Shown here in pieces: positions 32,662 through 43,506 of a DNA stretch of 64,000 bases (position 1 is its first letter; every line of letters starts with the position of its first letter). Origin of the DNA: Penicillium oxalicum. Taxonomy: Eukaryota; Ascomycota; Eurotiomycetes; Eurotiales; Aspergillaceae. Below the pieces are notes generated by a model that saw only the letters and a program-made list of their open reading frames with translations, was not told the DNA's origin and ran no database searches. The stretch covers positions 3,534,001 to 3,598,000 of the forward strand of contig NC_064653.1 in the NCBI RefSeq assembly GCF_001723175.1. The letters are read 5' to 3'. The position numbers and the translations under genes were made by a program.

Positions 32662-33499
32662 ATGCAGTTGTCTGTTTTCGCCCTCTCCGCCGCTTTGGCT
32701 CTCCCCTTGGCCAATGCCTATCCCGTCAAGACCGATGGTCTGCACTGTCGCTCCGGGCCCGGGACCAGCTACAGCATCGTCAAGACCTACAACACGGGCA
32801 CTGACCTGACCATCACCTGTCAGACACCAGGCCCCGTCATCAATGGCGATGAGCTGTGGGACAAGACCTCCGACGGCTGCTACGTGAGCGACTACTACGT
32901 CAAGACCGGCACCAGCGGCTACGTTGCTCCCCACTGCGGTTCCAGCTCCGGTGGAAACTTGCCCGGCTTGAGCGCGACTCAGTCCCAGCATGCTCGCGAT
33001 ATCATCGCTGAGGCCAAGCGCGAAGGTCTAGGTCTGCAGGGCTGCTCTGCGGGTATTGCCACTGCTCTGGTTGAGGTATACAAACACACCAGCTCCCCCC
33101 TCTTCAAATATTCCAGATCCCCTACATTTAGCTTGCCTCCTACTCATTCAACCTGCTATCAAATGTTCCTACTGACTCATTTCTGCCTAGTCGAGCATCT
33201 TGATCTACGCCAACAATGCTGTTCCGGCGTCCCTGAACTACCCCCACGATGCTGTGGGCTCAGACCACGACAGCATTGGCATTTTCCAGCAACGCGCCAT
33301 GTACTATCCCAACATTGCCGCGGACATGGATGCCGCCAAGTCTGCTGCTCAGTTCTTCCAGAAGATGAAGAGTATCAGTGGATGGCAGACGATGGCGATT
33401 GGTACCTTGTGCCAGAAAGTACAGGTTTCGGCTTACCCTGATCGCTATGCTGCCCGTGCTGCTGATGCTCAGAACATTTGCAAGGCCGGTGGTATCTAA
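32662..33499 (+). CDS. Secreted SH3b / lysozyme-like cell-wall hydrolase (muramidase-like)
   Basis: Exons 32662-33075 and 33191-33499 encode 240 aa, joined in phase 0. A signal peptide is clear (LSVFALSAALALPLANA, likely cut after Ala19). Residues about 20-92 form a bacterial-type SH3 domain (GLHCRSGPGTSYSIV, then WDKTSDGCYVSDYYV and GYVAPHC) with paired Cys. After a Ser/Gly linker comes an alpha-helical domain (about 105-240) with NYPHDAVGSDHDSIGIFQQR, GWQTMAIGTLCQKVQVSAYP and DRYA, which closely recalls lysozyme-like domains of actinobacterial peptidoglycan hydrolases. Probable role: binding and cutting bacterial peptidoglycan outside the cell. I infer bacterial ancestry; I cannot name the glycosidase family with certainty. 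The enzyme activity is inference. Confidence 0.85.
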
Positions 33500-34517
33500 G
33501 TTGCTGCCCCGTAACATCGATGTCTATGATGTCTTTAGCATCTAGTATTTAGTATCTAGAATTTTGCATCTAGAGCAATGTCCGATGATTCCAGTCAGAT
33601 ATACCTCTTTGTGAGGGAATGGATTTCCTACCGTTTTTTTTTGCATCTCTACGCGTTGTATCCACCACAAGACCTTACTGTCTACTTCTCCTATTCAGTT
33701 GCAAATGATTGAAATCTCGAATGAGATATGAGAAAAGCAACACCCCAGTCTTTCCTATCCTACGAGACTGGACAATATGGATTCACGTATAGGATGGGAA
33801 AAGATAGGGAAGAGCCAGAAGGCTACCTAATCGAGAAGGAAAGTAAAGCTTGGTAGGAGAAAACCAGGTAGAACCTACCTACTAACTCATCAGCTACCTG
33901 CTCCAGAATTAATAGGTTACTACTAAAAAGGAGTGACATCTGAAACTTACAAATCCTTTTTCAGAAACGACCGATGGAAGAGAAAAGAGTCGTCAAATTA
34001 TGGAGGGAAATACTTCCTCCTCAATGCACGCCTATCCGTATTACAAAACTATCAAGAGAAATGTTCTAGAAATGAAGAGAATGAAATTCGGCACTACTCA
34101 GTACAGGGCGATCCGATCCATGAGAAATACCTTGGGAGACGCAATAGACCTTGAGATAAAAATTTGTAGAAACGAGGATAGACAAGTTTCCCGGCATTTA
34201 TTTGGCTTACATGTGTCAATCCATTTCACAACAGAGGAAAATAAAGCACCGACCAACTCCACGCTATGAGAAATACGCACTTGCAAGAGACACACCCACA
34301 CCCACACACACATAAACACACAGTGACTGCGCACATGATATACTGGGAAAAAAAGAATTGTAGGCTTTCCACCCCAAGACTTTTCTTTTCGACTGCAATC
34401 TCACTCATTCAACAATCCCGCAGTTCAAATCGAGATGCAGCATATATCGGGCAATCTGAGATACCAGATGAAGGTGGCCCGTTTCCTTTCTTCGATTCTC
34501 ATGTAGACACTATATTC
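33500..34517. other. Convergent spacer between the SH3/lysozyme-like gene and RXT2
   Basis: About 1 kb, AT-rich (poorer in GC than its surroundings). It shows short CTAG-type repeats near 33535-33575, ACCTACC-type motifs at 33870-33900 and a CA-rich stretch at 34290-34322. No gene seen. Confidence 0.5.
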
Positions 34518-36311
34518 TTATTGTCGTCGTCCACGCCCTCGCTTGGCTGTGGTCCGACTCTCATCAACCGTCTCGACCTCATCTTCGTCAGTGCCCTTTT
34601 TGAGGTCTTCGCCCTCGGCAAGACCCCATTTCTCACGGTCGTACCAATCCTCGCCGTCGCTCATCTCACCAACGTGGCCTTCGGCTTTGCACCATTCTAC
34701 CACGTCGGCTTTCATGTGGCTGGCTCGAAGCAGGCATTCGAGCATATGCTCAAAGCCTCGAACGGTCTCTTCCTGTTTTTGGATATATGACCATAGCAAA
34801 CGTCGCGTGTCCTCGGCTTCGTTCGGAGGAAGCCCAAAGTTTGAATCGGGCCGGACGGTCTCTGGGATCATGAACAGAGGGTGAGGCGCATTTTGCACGT
34901 GGAATGAGTCGTTCGAGAACGTGGGAGACTGGGCGTCTTCGGAGGGGTTGTTCGCATTGGCTTGCGCTCGGGTTGTCATCCGTCGCGGTGGCTCTGGTGA
35001 GGATCCCTCGTGCGTTTCTGCATCATCTTCGTCTGCGTCGGTGTCGTGTTCTGCGTGCGCGTGAGACTCCCCATTGGTCCTGACACCGTTACTTGCCCCC
35101 GTCGGTTGTCCATCTTCAGCGTCTCCGTTTCGCGCATTCGACCCGTCGTTGCCATGTTCAGCTCCCTCCTCCGACGGGTGCTGGGGGAGGTCTTTCACCC
35201 CGGCATCGGTTTCCTCGGATTTGAATTGTGTGACCGTTTCATGAGAGTGGCCATTACTCGCTGTGGGTGGCACGGTTACCGTTGAATCTTCGCCCATCTC
35301 CACGTCACCCGATTCGTCTTGAAGCTTGTCTGCGTATCCGCCCTCCGAGTGTTGACCGTTGGCCTCCAAGCTGGCCGCACGCGATGCAAGCGCATCCTGC
35401 CTTTGATAATTTGCTGACAGGATTCTATGGTCATCTCTTAGTTGGGATTCAAAGATGTGACGATCATCGGGCGTCTCGACGACCCCGCAAGGCATCCAAG
35501 TTCCATCGCCAAGGAATCGCCGATGTAGATTTCTCGCTCTCCACAAGAGAGCCTTCTCTTGTCTGAGCTTCTCTTCGACTGCATTCGTCATTTGCTCAAG
35601 AGCTGGCGAAGTATATGCGTGAGATAGTGAAGGATGAACCGGTAATTCGGAGGGGTGTTTCAAAGGGCACAAGAGCGCTGTAACAGACAGAGAGATTGAA
35701 AAGGTCAGCCATCAGTCAATCAAAGCCAACAAATTTTGTCACACCCATTGAGCGCTTCGAATCAGAACATACTCTCTAACGCAATCCCAGAGAACGGATT
35801 GTCCTCTGCCGCTGCCGCATCGGCCTCGGAATCCTCATCCTCTTCGTCAAGTTCTTCCCCCTCGGAATCATAGCGAAGGGGATTTCGGCGCAAGATGTGG
35901 CGCGTATAGCCAGCGTGCTCAACCTTCTACATAGTGAAAATTACCCCGATTGTCAGTCTGAATTCCGTTCCCCACTTGGTTACCAGACAGACTGAAGCGA
36001 CAGCCCCGCCATGCCCGGTGACGCAACGACGCACCTCTTTATAAAATTCCGCGGCATTGACATATCCTAATGCGCCTTCACGAACGTACTTTGCGTTGGC
36101 CCGCATTTTGTTGCCGCGATTTGTCGGCTGTGTGATAGCGTCGTCCGGTCCTGAGTCTACAACAAGTTGATCGCAAGTCAGATCATATAGAAAATGTCTG
36201 GATGATCAGGGTCTCATATAGAGGAAATCTAGGCTTACCATCGCGTTCTCTGCGGAGAGCCCGCTTCATGCCCACGATCGTGTCGGCAATCAGCGCTGCT
36301 TGAGTCGCCAT
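34518..36311 (-). CDS. RXT2: RXT2-type subunit of the Rpd3L histone deacetylase complex
   Basis: Four exons, 36311-36239, 36156-36035, 35926-35773 and 35677-34518, give 502 aa. The RXT2 N-terminal domain is read across the junctions: DDAITQPTNRGNKMRANAKY, VREGALGYVNAAEFYKEVEH, then GYTRHILRRNPLRYD followed by an acidic stretch. This domain marks Rxt2, a structural subunit of the large Rpd3 deacetylase complex that represses transcription. The middle (about 240-400) is Glu/Asp/Ser/His-rich and disordered. A conserved-looking helical block follows (about 400-470: LWSYIQKQEETVRGFEHMLE), and the end is basic (KRGRGRRQ), a possible nuclear signal. Intron donors are canonical, one being GTGCGT. The gene is in tandem with TRAPPC11, which lies upstream on the same strand. 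Confidence 0.88.
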
Positions 36312-36853
36312 GGCCAAGGGTCTGCGACAGTGTCCGTCGGTTGGGTTACAGTGGAAGTCGTGCGTCAAGGGGAAAATATGCCCAACACGGCTAGGATTGT
36401 GGCAATATAGGACTCTGTGGAAACATGAAACGAAAGTATGAGCAAGATAATCAACGATGCTGAAGTAGAATGACCGACGACGTGACAAAAGCTCGCGGCG
36501 ACACAGCTGTGCCGGCCGATCGCCGCTAGCCGCCTTCGGATCGATAGTGATAAGACACGCCACGTGATGTTATCAGCTTCGAAGAGGTACTTTGCGGGAC
36601 ACTGCCAAGAAGCATGTATGCATAACTGCAAATTCCTACTAATGGGATGGCGTCGATAAGATGAATTTTGGCATTGACATCATCTGGCTTGGGGTTCACT
36701 CATGCCATTCACACCTCGTGAGGTTGGAAAGTGGTTCTCTAGATTACATCATGAATGTATGTCATGTATACAACAATGAGCACTCGAGTACACATTCAAT
36801 CGCGGCACTAGTAGTAGTAGAGTAGGTATAGACACATGGGTCGTTGCTGTGAT
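36312..36853. other. RXT2 promoter and TRAPPC11 3' flank
   Basis: 542 bp between tandem minus-strand genes. Minus-strand frames run through it in phase with RXT2 but without an upstream ATG of better quality. No other feature seen. Confidence 0.5.
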
Positions 36854-39800
36854 CTAGTCATCAGCATCTATCCAAACCAAAATTCCCTTCTTGTCAGAAC
36901 GCATTTCGCCCGTTGGCAGCACACGTAAAGTCTTGTTGAAGTACGTGTCAACAACAACCAACTGCGGCTGAATCCAAAGACCACGCTTTGCGGGCAAAAT
37001 AGTATATCGGACCGTGTGTCGCGACAACGGCACTAACTGAACAACAGTTGTTTTGGGTCCACTGAAGGCGAACTGCTCACTAGCTTCCATGATCAAGTTG
37101 AAAGTCAAGAAGTGGGTTGATGGGTTCTCGAGCGTATAGTCCAGGTGAAGCAAGCCCGGCAAAGAAGTGGACGCGGATGCTGAGGCGAGAACTCGTGGCT
37201 CGCCCATGGCTGCAACAAAGCGAGGCACTTCTAGAATGGTAGTGGTGGAGAAGTTAGACTCAGAGTCGGAAGACCCGTCAGTCTCGTCAGACTGGCGGTG
37301 CCAGGTGATATCCAAAGCAACGTTAAGCGCTGCCGGCCGGCGGTCGCCGAGAGAGATTTTCTGCATGTTGAGGAAGAAGTTCGATTCCCGCAGCTCTTCG
37401 GAATTGATCTGCGGTGCTTCTGGACTAACCAAAACCTCCGATTCAATGGTGGATACGGCCCCGCCAGTGAGGGTGAGGAGTCGAAGGGACATTTCTTCAA
37501 TGACTAAAGCCTCTTGGGCGAATGAGACTAGCTTCGAATTGAGGCACCATCTCTGTACCAGCCCGCCAGGTACAGTTGAGGGATCGTCGCAGATCAGTGA
37601 ATCGTCGACGGAGAAAAAGTCCGGCCAGGGAGCCGGGTGGACACATGGTTTGAATTCATAATTTGCCTCAAATGGGCGGACGAAGGAAATTTCCGCATTG
37701 ACCGTCTTCATGATCGGAGTTTGAATATCAGACACGAGATGGTATTCGGCGGAAATTTCCAAGACATAATTCGCGGCATCGTGAGTATCGGCGAGCACAA
37801 CGACAAACTCTTTGCGAGATGCACGTTCCATGACACCAATGCTCTCCCTGAGGAAGTGAGATGACCCCTCGGTCGGGGAGCTAGCTCCAGACTCTGTCGA
37901 GCCTGAGCTCCCATCGAGCCATTGCAGTTTGGCTGACGATTCAGGGCTTCCGAATAGTCTAATCTCGACGGAGACGCTGGCACTCTCGTCCTCTTCGTTT
38001 TGAAGGTCAAGTTTCAGAACGACGCGCTCATTGGTGTAGTAAGTCGCTTTCAGGTTTGGTAGCGAAATGCGAATTTTTGGTGGCTTTGGCATAATTTTGC
38101 ATCTCGTCGTGTCGCGATCCTTGCCAACCCGTCGCCGAGAGGGTCCCTTTTTGGTTTCTTGCCACCAATAGGCCTTTTGAGTGAGATGATTGGTGACAAC
38201 GTAAGCCAGATCAAAGTGTTCTTCGTCAATGAGCATGGTAATCGAAGCGATTTGAGCCTCTCCTGCTTCGCGAGGGATGCAAGTCAGATTATACACCTTG
38301 GTTTGCGATGGCCCTATCGTGAGATCCGCATCGCCAACCAGGGTAGCCAGCCCCGCTGTAGGGGATTGCACTTCCCCGGCTGGGGTTGTTTCCCGGAGTG
38401 AGGATGAAAATATGCAGCAGGGGGAGGTAGTATCGGGCTCTAGCTCAGAAGCAGACTGAAGCTTCAGGGGCCGTAGGCAGCCCTCAAAAACAAGTTTCAC
38501 TTCTGACAGTCGTATGGGCGCCGATGTGGGTTGGGCGCAAGAGGAGATGATGAGCTGGGCTTGCAGTGGCTCGCCCACATTGCCCTCCGGCTTTTCGAAT
38601 ACAATAGAAGCCGTCACTAGTGAACATCGTCAGTGTCCAAAGTCCAGAATGCAAGTCTCCCAGGGGGGGTTGCTTACGACTCGTCATAACATCCTCGGCA
38701 CGAAGCACCACCGATGGCTTTGGCTTCTCGTTGGAGATATTTTCGAGGCTCTTATGGATGTTATACTGCCATGCCGGTCGAGATGCGAACACTGGGAAGA
38801 CAAAGGCGTCAGATCCAGAGTGAATAACAGCTCAAACTCACTTCTCTTACCTTTGTTGGCCAATTCCCAATCCACTCGCAGAACGGTCTCGACCTTTTGC
38901 GATCGAGCGGCACTTTCTCGTAGTGCCCACCCAAAGCTTGCCATAAGCGACCACCAACCTGACTTGCGCCAGCTGAGAGTCAACCACAGTGGTTCAAGAG
39001 TCTCGAATGCCTTCAACCATGAGCCACCACGCATATATTCATGAGCAATGTCCAGACTTAATCTCTCGACTTGCCTCGTCTGATCGCGCTTCGAGAATTC
39101 CCTGACGGCGGCTTTCAAGGCACTGAGGATAATCTCGGAGTGGTTGGTCCCACCTTCTCCTGATTGCGGGTATTCACAATGTGTCTCGGGCACCAAGTAG
39201 GTGTCGTATAGATAGGACTTGTTCGCAAGTTGAGAAGCTGGTGATTGTCCGGGAGGCAACCGGTCTTCGGCCGGGATCTGCATAGCCAGGACTCTTCGTG
39301 TCATGCTGTGTTTCGCTGATCGATACAGCCAGTATCCTTCGTGGTGCAAGTGTTCCCACGGATTGATCCGTTCGCCCACAGGAATCGACTTTTCCGGGGG
39401 CAGGAAGATCAGAGGCGAGAGCGTCGCCTCGCCCGGTCCTACCGGAGGGGACAGGTAGACTTGTCCTTGGCGTATGAGCTCTGCCATCACCATCGACCAC
39501 CGGGCCTCCCACGCTTCCCAGCCATAATTCTTGCTGCCCTTGCCCCGGCGGTTGACAATATCCTGGGTTCGAATCCTGTGGTCCACCCAGAATCGAACTG
39601 CAGCGGTCGTCTGGCCTGTCCAAAAGTAACAGCGTATGATCCGAATGGCGAGCGCATCCCCCAGGAGGCGTGCCTCGTTGAATCGCGGGTCCCACCCCGC
39701 AATCGTCTCAAAGACCTCTTGTCCAAAGAGGGTCTCATATGCACTTTCGTAATTTCGACAGGCAGCGTCCATTTCCTGGCGAAATTCGGCAAGAATACCG

Positions 39801-40863
39801 AGCTTGAACTCGTATCGCACGTTCCATCCTTGCAAAGACAATGTTTGGGACGTTCCGGTCGTTGGCGGAGCCGTTGGAGGGGGAATTGTACTACGATTAC
39901 GCTTTCGGCGAGCGTGTTTGGACAAATCTCGGTAGTACTCCACGACGGAAGGTTGTAGCAACGAGAAAAGTGATTGCACAAAATCCCGTAGCTCTGCTGT
40001 TGTTGCATCTGGTGGAATGACAAAGATCGATTTCTGATCCAGATTTGTGGCCCGTCGGATTCCAGCTACACGATCATCAATCTCCCCCTCATATCCTCCG
40101 TCTCCATCCTCCGACACCAAGACCACAAGAAAACGAGTCTTGAACCCAGACGCTGTCCATTCGTTTTTCAGGCTGTTGATCTCGATCTTCAGCTGATTAT
40201 CGCGTAGAGAATTCATATTGGGATCGAGCGAGAAGGGGAAGAAGTTCAATGTCGCCGCTGGAACCAGGCCCTGATGCTTAGTGACCCATAATGGCGAGAG
40301 GAGGCCATCGGGAAAGGTGGGAGACCCCGGTGACAAGGGAGAGATTGGCGAATGGAGGACGTATGGAGTCGGTGATGAGGATTTACTCGAATCAGCCGTG
40401 GGGCTTGCGGGTGGACTCTTCTGGGGAGGGTTGGCTTTTCGTGGAGGAAGCTTATATGTCTGAAGAGGGTAGAGAAAAGATAGAATTGATCAGCATCATT
40501 GTGCATGCGATACTGGTCGTACCGGCGCATTCACAGCCTCTTGAATAGCTTGGAAGAAGAGCCACCTACCCGACCGCAACTCTTGATGTGAAATGCCAGG
40601 CGAGATGATGATGGACTTCCCCCCAAAGGGGACTCTGCTTTCCACGGTCTTTGAGAGCCATCTTCGGCGAGCAGCGCTCTCCGCAATTCCTCCGCAACAG
40701 CCCCGCTCAATGGAGGAAAGTCTGAGAGTATCCTGGTTCCGTTCTCTTCCAGGAGGGGATATCCTTCCGAGGTGATTGAATTGTCTTCCAGATCTGCCTC
40801 CAGTCCTGAAAGCAGGACCAGAGGTAGATTGTGGCTCACGTAGTCTCGCGGATAGGCGTCCAT
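36854..40863 (-). CDS. TRAPPC11 homologue (Foie-gras / Gryzun domains)
   Basis: Four exons, 40863-40570, 40459-38851, 38791-38678 and 38616-36854, give 1259 aa. Opens MDAYPRDYVSHNLPLVLLSG, the usual start of the family. The Foie-gras domain (about 310-600) includes YEFKLGILAEFRQEMDAAC, then a run with ARLLGDALAIRIIRCYFW and RFWVDHRIRTQDI. The C-terminal half is beta-rich and ends in the Gryzun domain (about 1190-1259, near the end GILVWIDADD). TRAPPC11 is a subunit of the TRAPPIII complex, a Rab/Ypt1 exchange factor acting in ER-Golgi traffic and autophagy. Budding yeast lacks it while filamentous ascomycetes keep it. The small 114-nt third exon is supported by frame and by both splice signals. 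Confidence 0.93.
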
Positions 40864-43506
40864 GCTGGACAATTGGATTACCGCGTGGATCGGTCACCGC
40901 ATCGCGAGTTGGTATAGATGGTCGCGAGGAGTTTGGGGAGCTTTCGGGTGAAAGAGAACTCCCAGTTGTCGGTTGAGCCTCTGTCACACAATGCTATCAA
41001 AATGCTTCCCGTGCAGAAACCCGAACGAAAGGGAGCTTCTCAGCGCTATTGCGAATCGCGATGCGGGTCAACCTGCCATTCATCTGGTGTCTGGCGGCCA
41101 GTTGTGTCGTTTACTGCCAGAGGATTTACCAGGCGGTCAGCCCCGACCAGGCGGAATGCATGACCCTGATGCGCAATCAACGGTCTCCGTAGATCACGGG
41201 AACGGACACATGTTGAACCGGTCGCGCGTCAAGCTTGTAGACTCGAAATCCGCAGCGACCCTTCTGTGATAGTCCTCATTTCACTATGTGTAAAAACACC
41301 AGAGCTCTCACAGCTCGACCTGAGCCCATCCGTGTGTTCAACAACCCTGCTCCACTTGAGTGGCATGTAATCAGGTAGATATGGAAACCTCTTCCCGTCT
41401 CTAAATATATCCAAGTTTCGAGCTCCCTCTATGTGGATGGAGAACCACCCATCTTCATCCAGGTGCCCTCTACATTTCACCAGCATGATGTCATCGGAAC
41501 ATGGAAAATTAGCCCATTTGAAGAGGCCGCCGTTTCTACCGTAGCACACTTCAAACTCCAGATGGTGTCAATTCATCCCGAACAGTTACAGTGCTGGTCA
41601 TACATTGTGGGACACCCGGAAGCTGAGGCACTTGAGACTCACATGAGGAGTGCGTACCCTATGTGGAAAGTAAATACAGGATACATGGAGTGTTCCGTGA
41701 TGGGGATACTGTCGCAACTCGAGTAGGTCGCACGGTGTTGATGAACCCTGAATTCGGTAAATGCTGCAAGGTAGTTGACTGTTTTGCTCCTCCGAGATCA
41801 CTTGGTCCATTCGACACGCGGCTGACTACGGACTCCCGTCAGGGCTCAATGATGGGATGTCAAGATGGAGAAAGCGCTCTGACTTGGACTGGATCTGACC
41901 AATCATACCCTGACCTGATATGGTGGACCTCGATAGAAGGTTCCGATTGCGTGCACTGCATTCTGTGACCATCTCGAAGTGTAAGATGATTCGGAGCTTA
42001 GATCGACTGTCTTGAAGCTACCTCTGCCATGAATTCACCCTCGTCCCAATTAATGAGAAGGAGCAATACTGTACACTTGTAGATGCCATGTGCAGAGAAA
42101 TGCTGCAATCCAGGCGGCAGTGGCCCCTCCAATCTCCTCAAATTGAGACTGCCGATCTAGTTCCATTGATCCCAGTGGAGTCTGTTCTGCTGAATCCGAT
42201 GATCACTGACACATCAGGCCCATACCTACCCTAGCGTGCACTGACAATGAAAGAAACTGGAGAGATGTGCTTTGCAGACAAATGATATACGGGCAGAGTT
42301 GTGAGTCCAATGCTCGCAAGGCCCATCGTCTGTAAACATCAGGTCTACCAATCAGACACGAATTCTCCATCCAAGCTCTGTACTGTAAGTACCTCTTGAC
42401 TCTCCATGTATGAGAGTCCGTCCCCTCATGCTCGAGGACGGGGCCACCAGCGGTGAGCTAACCATCTTCGGTTAAACTCGACCAACCAAGATTTTCCGGA
42501 TTCCACCAGGAACGGGTTCCTTTCCACCAATTCTTCCATCCCACCAGACCTCATCCACCTAGTCAGATCCAAATCTGTATGTTGGGCTTCTCGGCTGTCT
42601 CCATCTTTTTAATTCCAAATCATATCCCAGGTAGCATGACTGGAAAGGTTCGCCTCACCTGGTTGACCCTCTGAGCAGAAACTTCCGTTTCAATGGTGGT
42701 GGGAAATTGGGCTCCATTTCGGTGGAGCTCGACCCTCCAACGCTAATTTTCCTCCGCCGGCCCACCCAAGGAGAATGGCAATGCCGAGTTGGTTTAGGAG
42801 AACCGTAACCTTCCTTGCCACGCTTGGATGATTATTCATGTGGAGAAGGGGGGTTTTTCGGAGGAAAAGGGAAAAAAAAGCAAATCCAAACAACACCACT
42901 CCACTTACTCACGAGACTGGGTTCGATGTATATCACACGCGCGTTTGCCCAGCCCGTCGGATCTTCTGGTGCGCCAGCCTTGCCATGCCCGTCCAGCCTT
43001 GCCTCTTGACTGTGCAAATGTGTGCAGCCTCTTAGAACCAGCCACTCCTTTGCTCTGAACCCGTTACTTGATCATTCCTTAAGAACCCTGGTGATGCAGT
43101 GGTGTACGTTCAGTCACTCTCTTGAAACTCTTTCCTTATCACCCCCGACCTCGCTATCAAAATCAGTCTCCAAGTAAGGGGGGCTTGTTTTTCGTCCGCG
43201 GAAGACCGAGCCTCGCGATCTATCAACTCAGCGCCCCTCCCTGTCTCCCCTCCTTTCTCTTCCCTCTCCCTCTCTGCAAATTCTGGAATTGAATAATTGG
43301 ATCTCACTCAAGGGAGTCCAGTGCTGCAGTGATCCTCCAATTGTCGCAGATCATGCGCAGCGTCTGTTGAACCCTCTTGTGCCGTGGACCTTGATTCTGC
43401 TCTTCCCCTTTTCCATCTTCCCTCCGACGGGGGGGTTTGACTCCAGACTCGCGGGAGGGTGCACCGCACCATATACCTCGGGAGGAAAACCAGACTATTG
43501 AACGCC
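40864..43506. other. 2.6-kb divergent intergenic region, TRAPPC11 / alpha-beta hydrolase
   Basis: No supported gene. Frames of up to 106 codons occur but start at non-ATG codons or lack family features. The right end (43200-43450) is CT-rich and has many upstream ATG-like triplets, suggesting a long leader for the hydrolase gene. Confidence 0.5.

Noticed and set aside
39545..39575. GGTTCGAATCC, a perfect tRNA B-box
   Set aside because: It lies within the TRAPPC11 coding exon and no A box or cloverleaf surrounds it.
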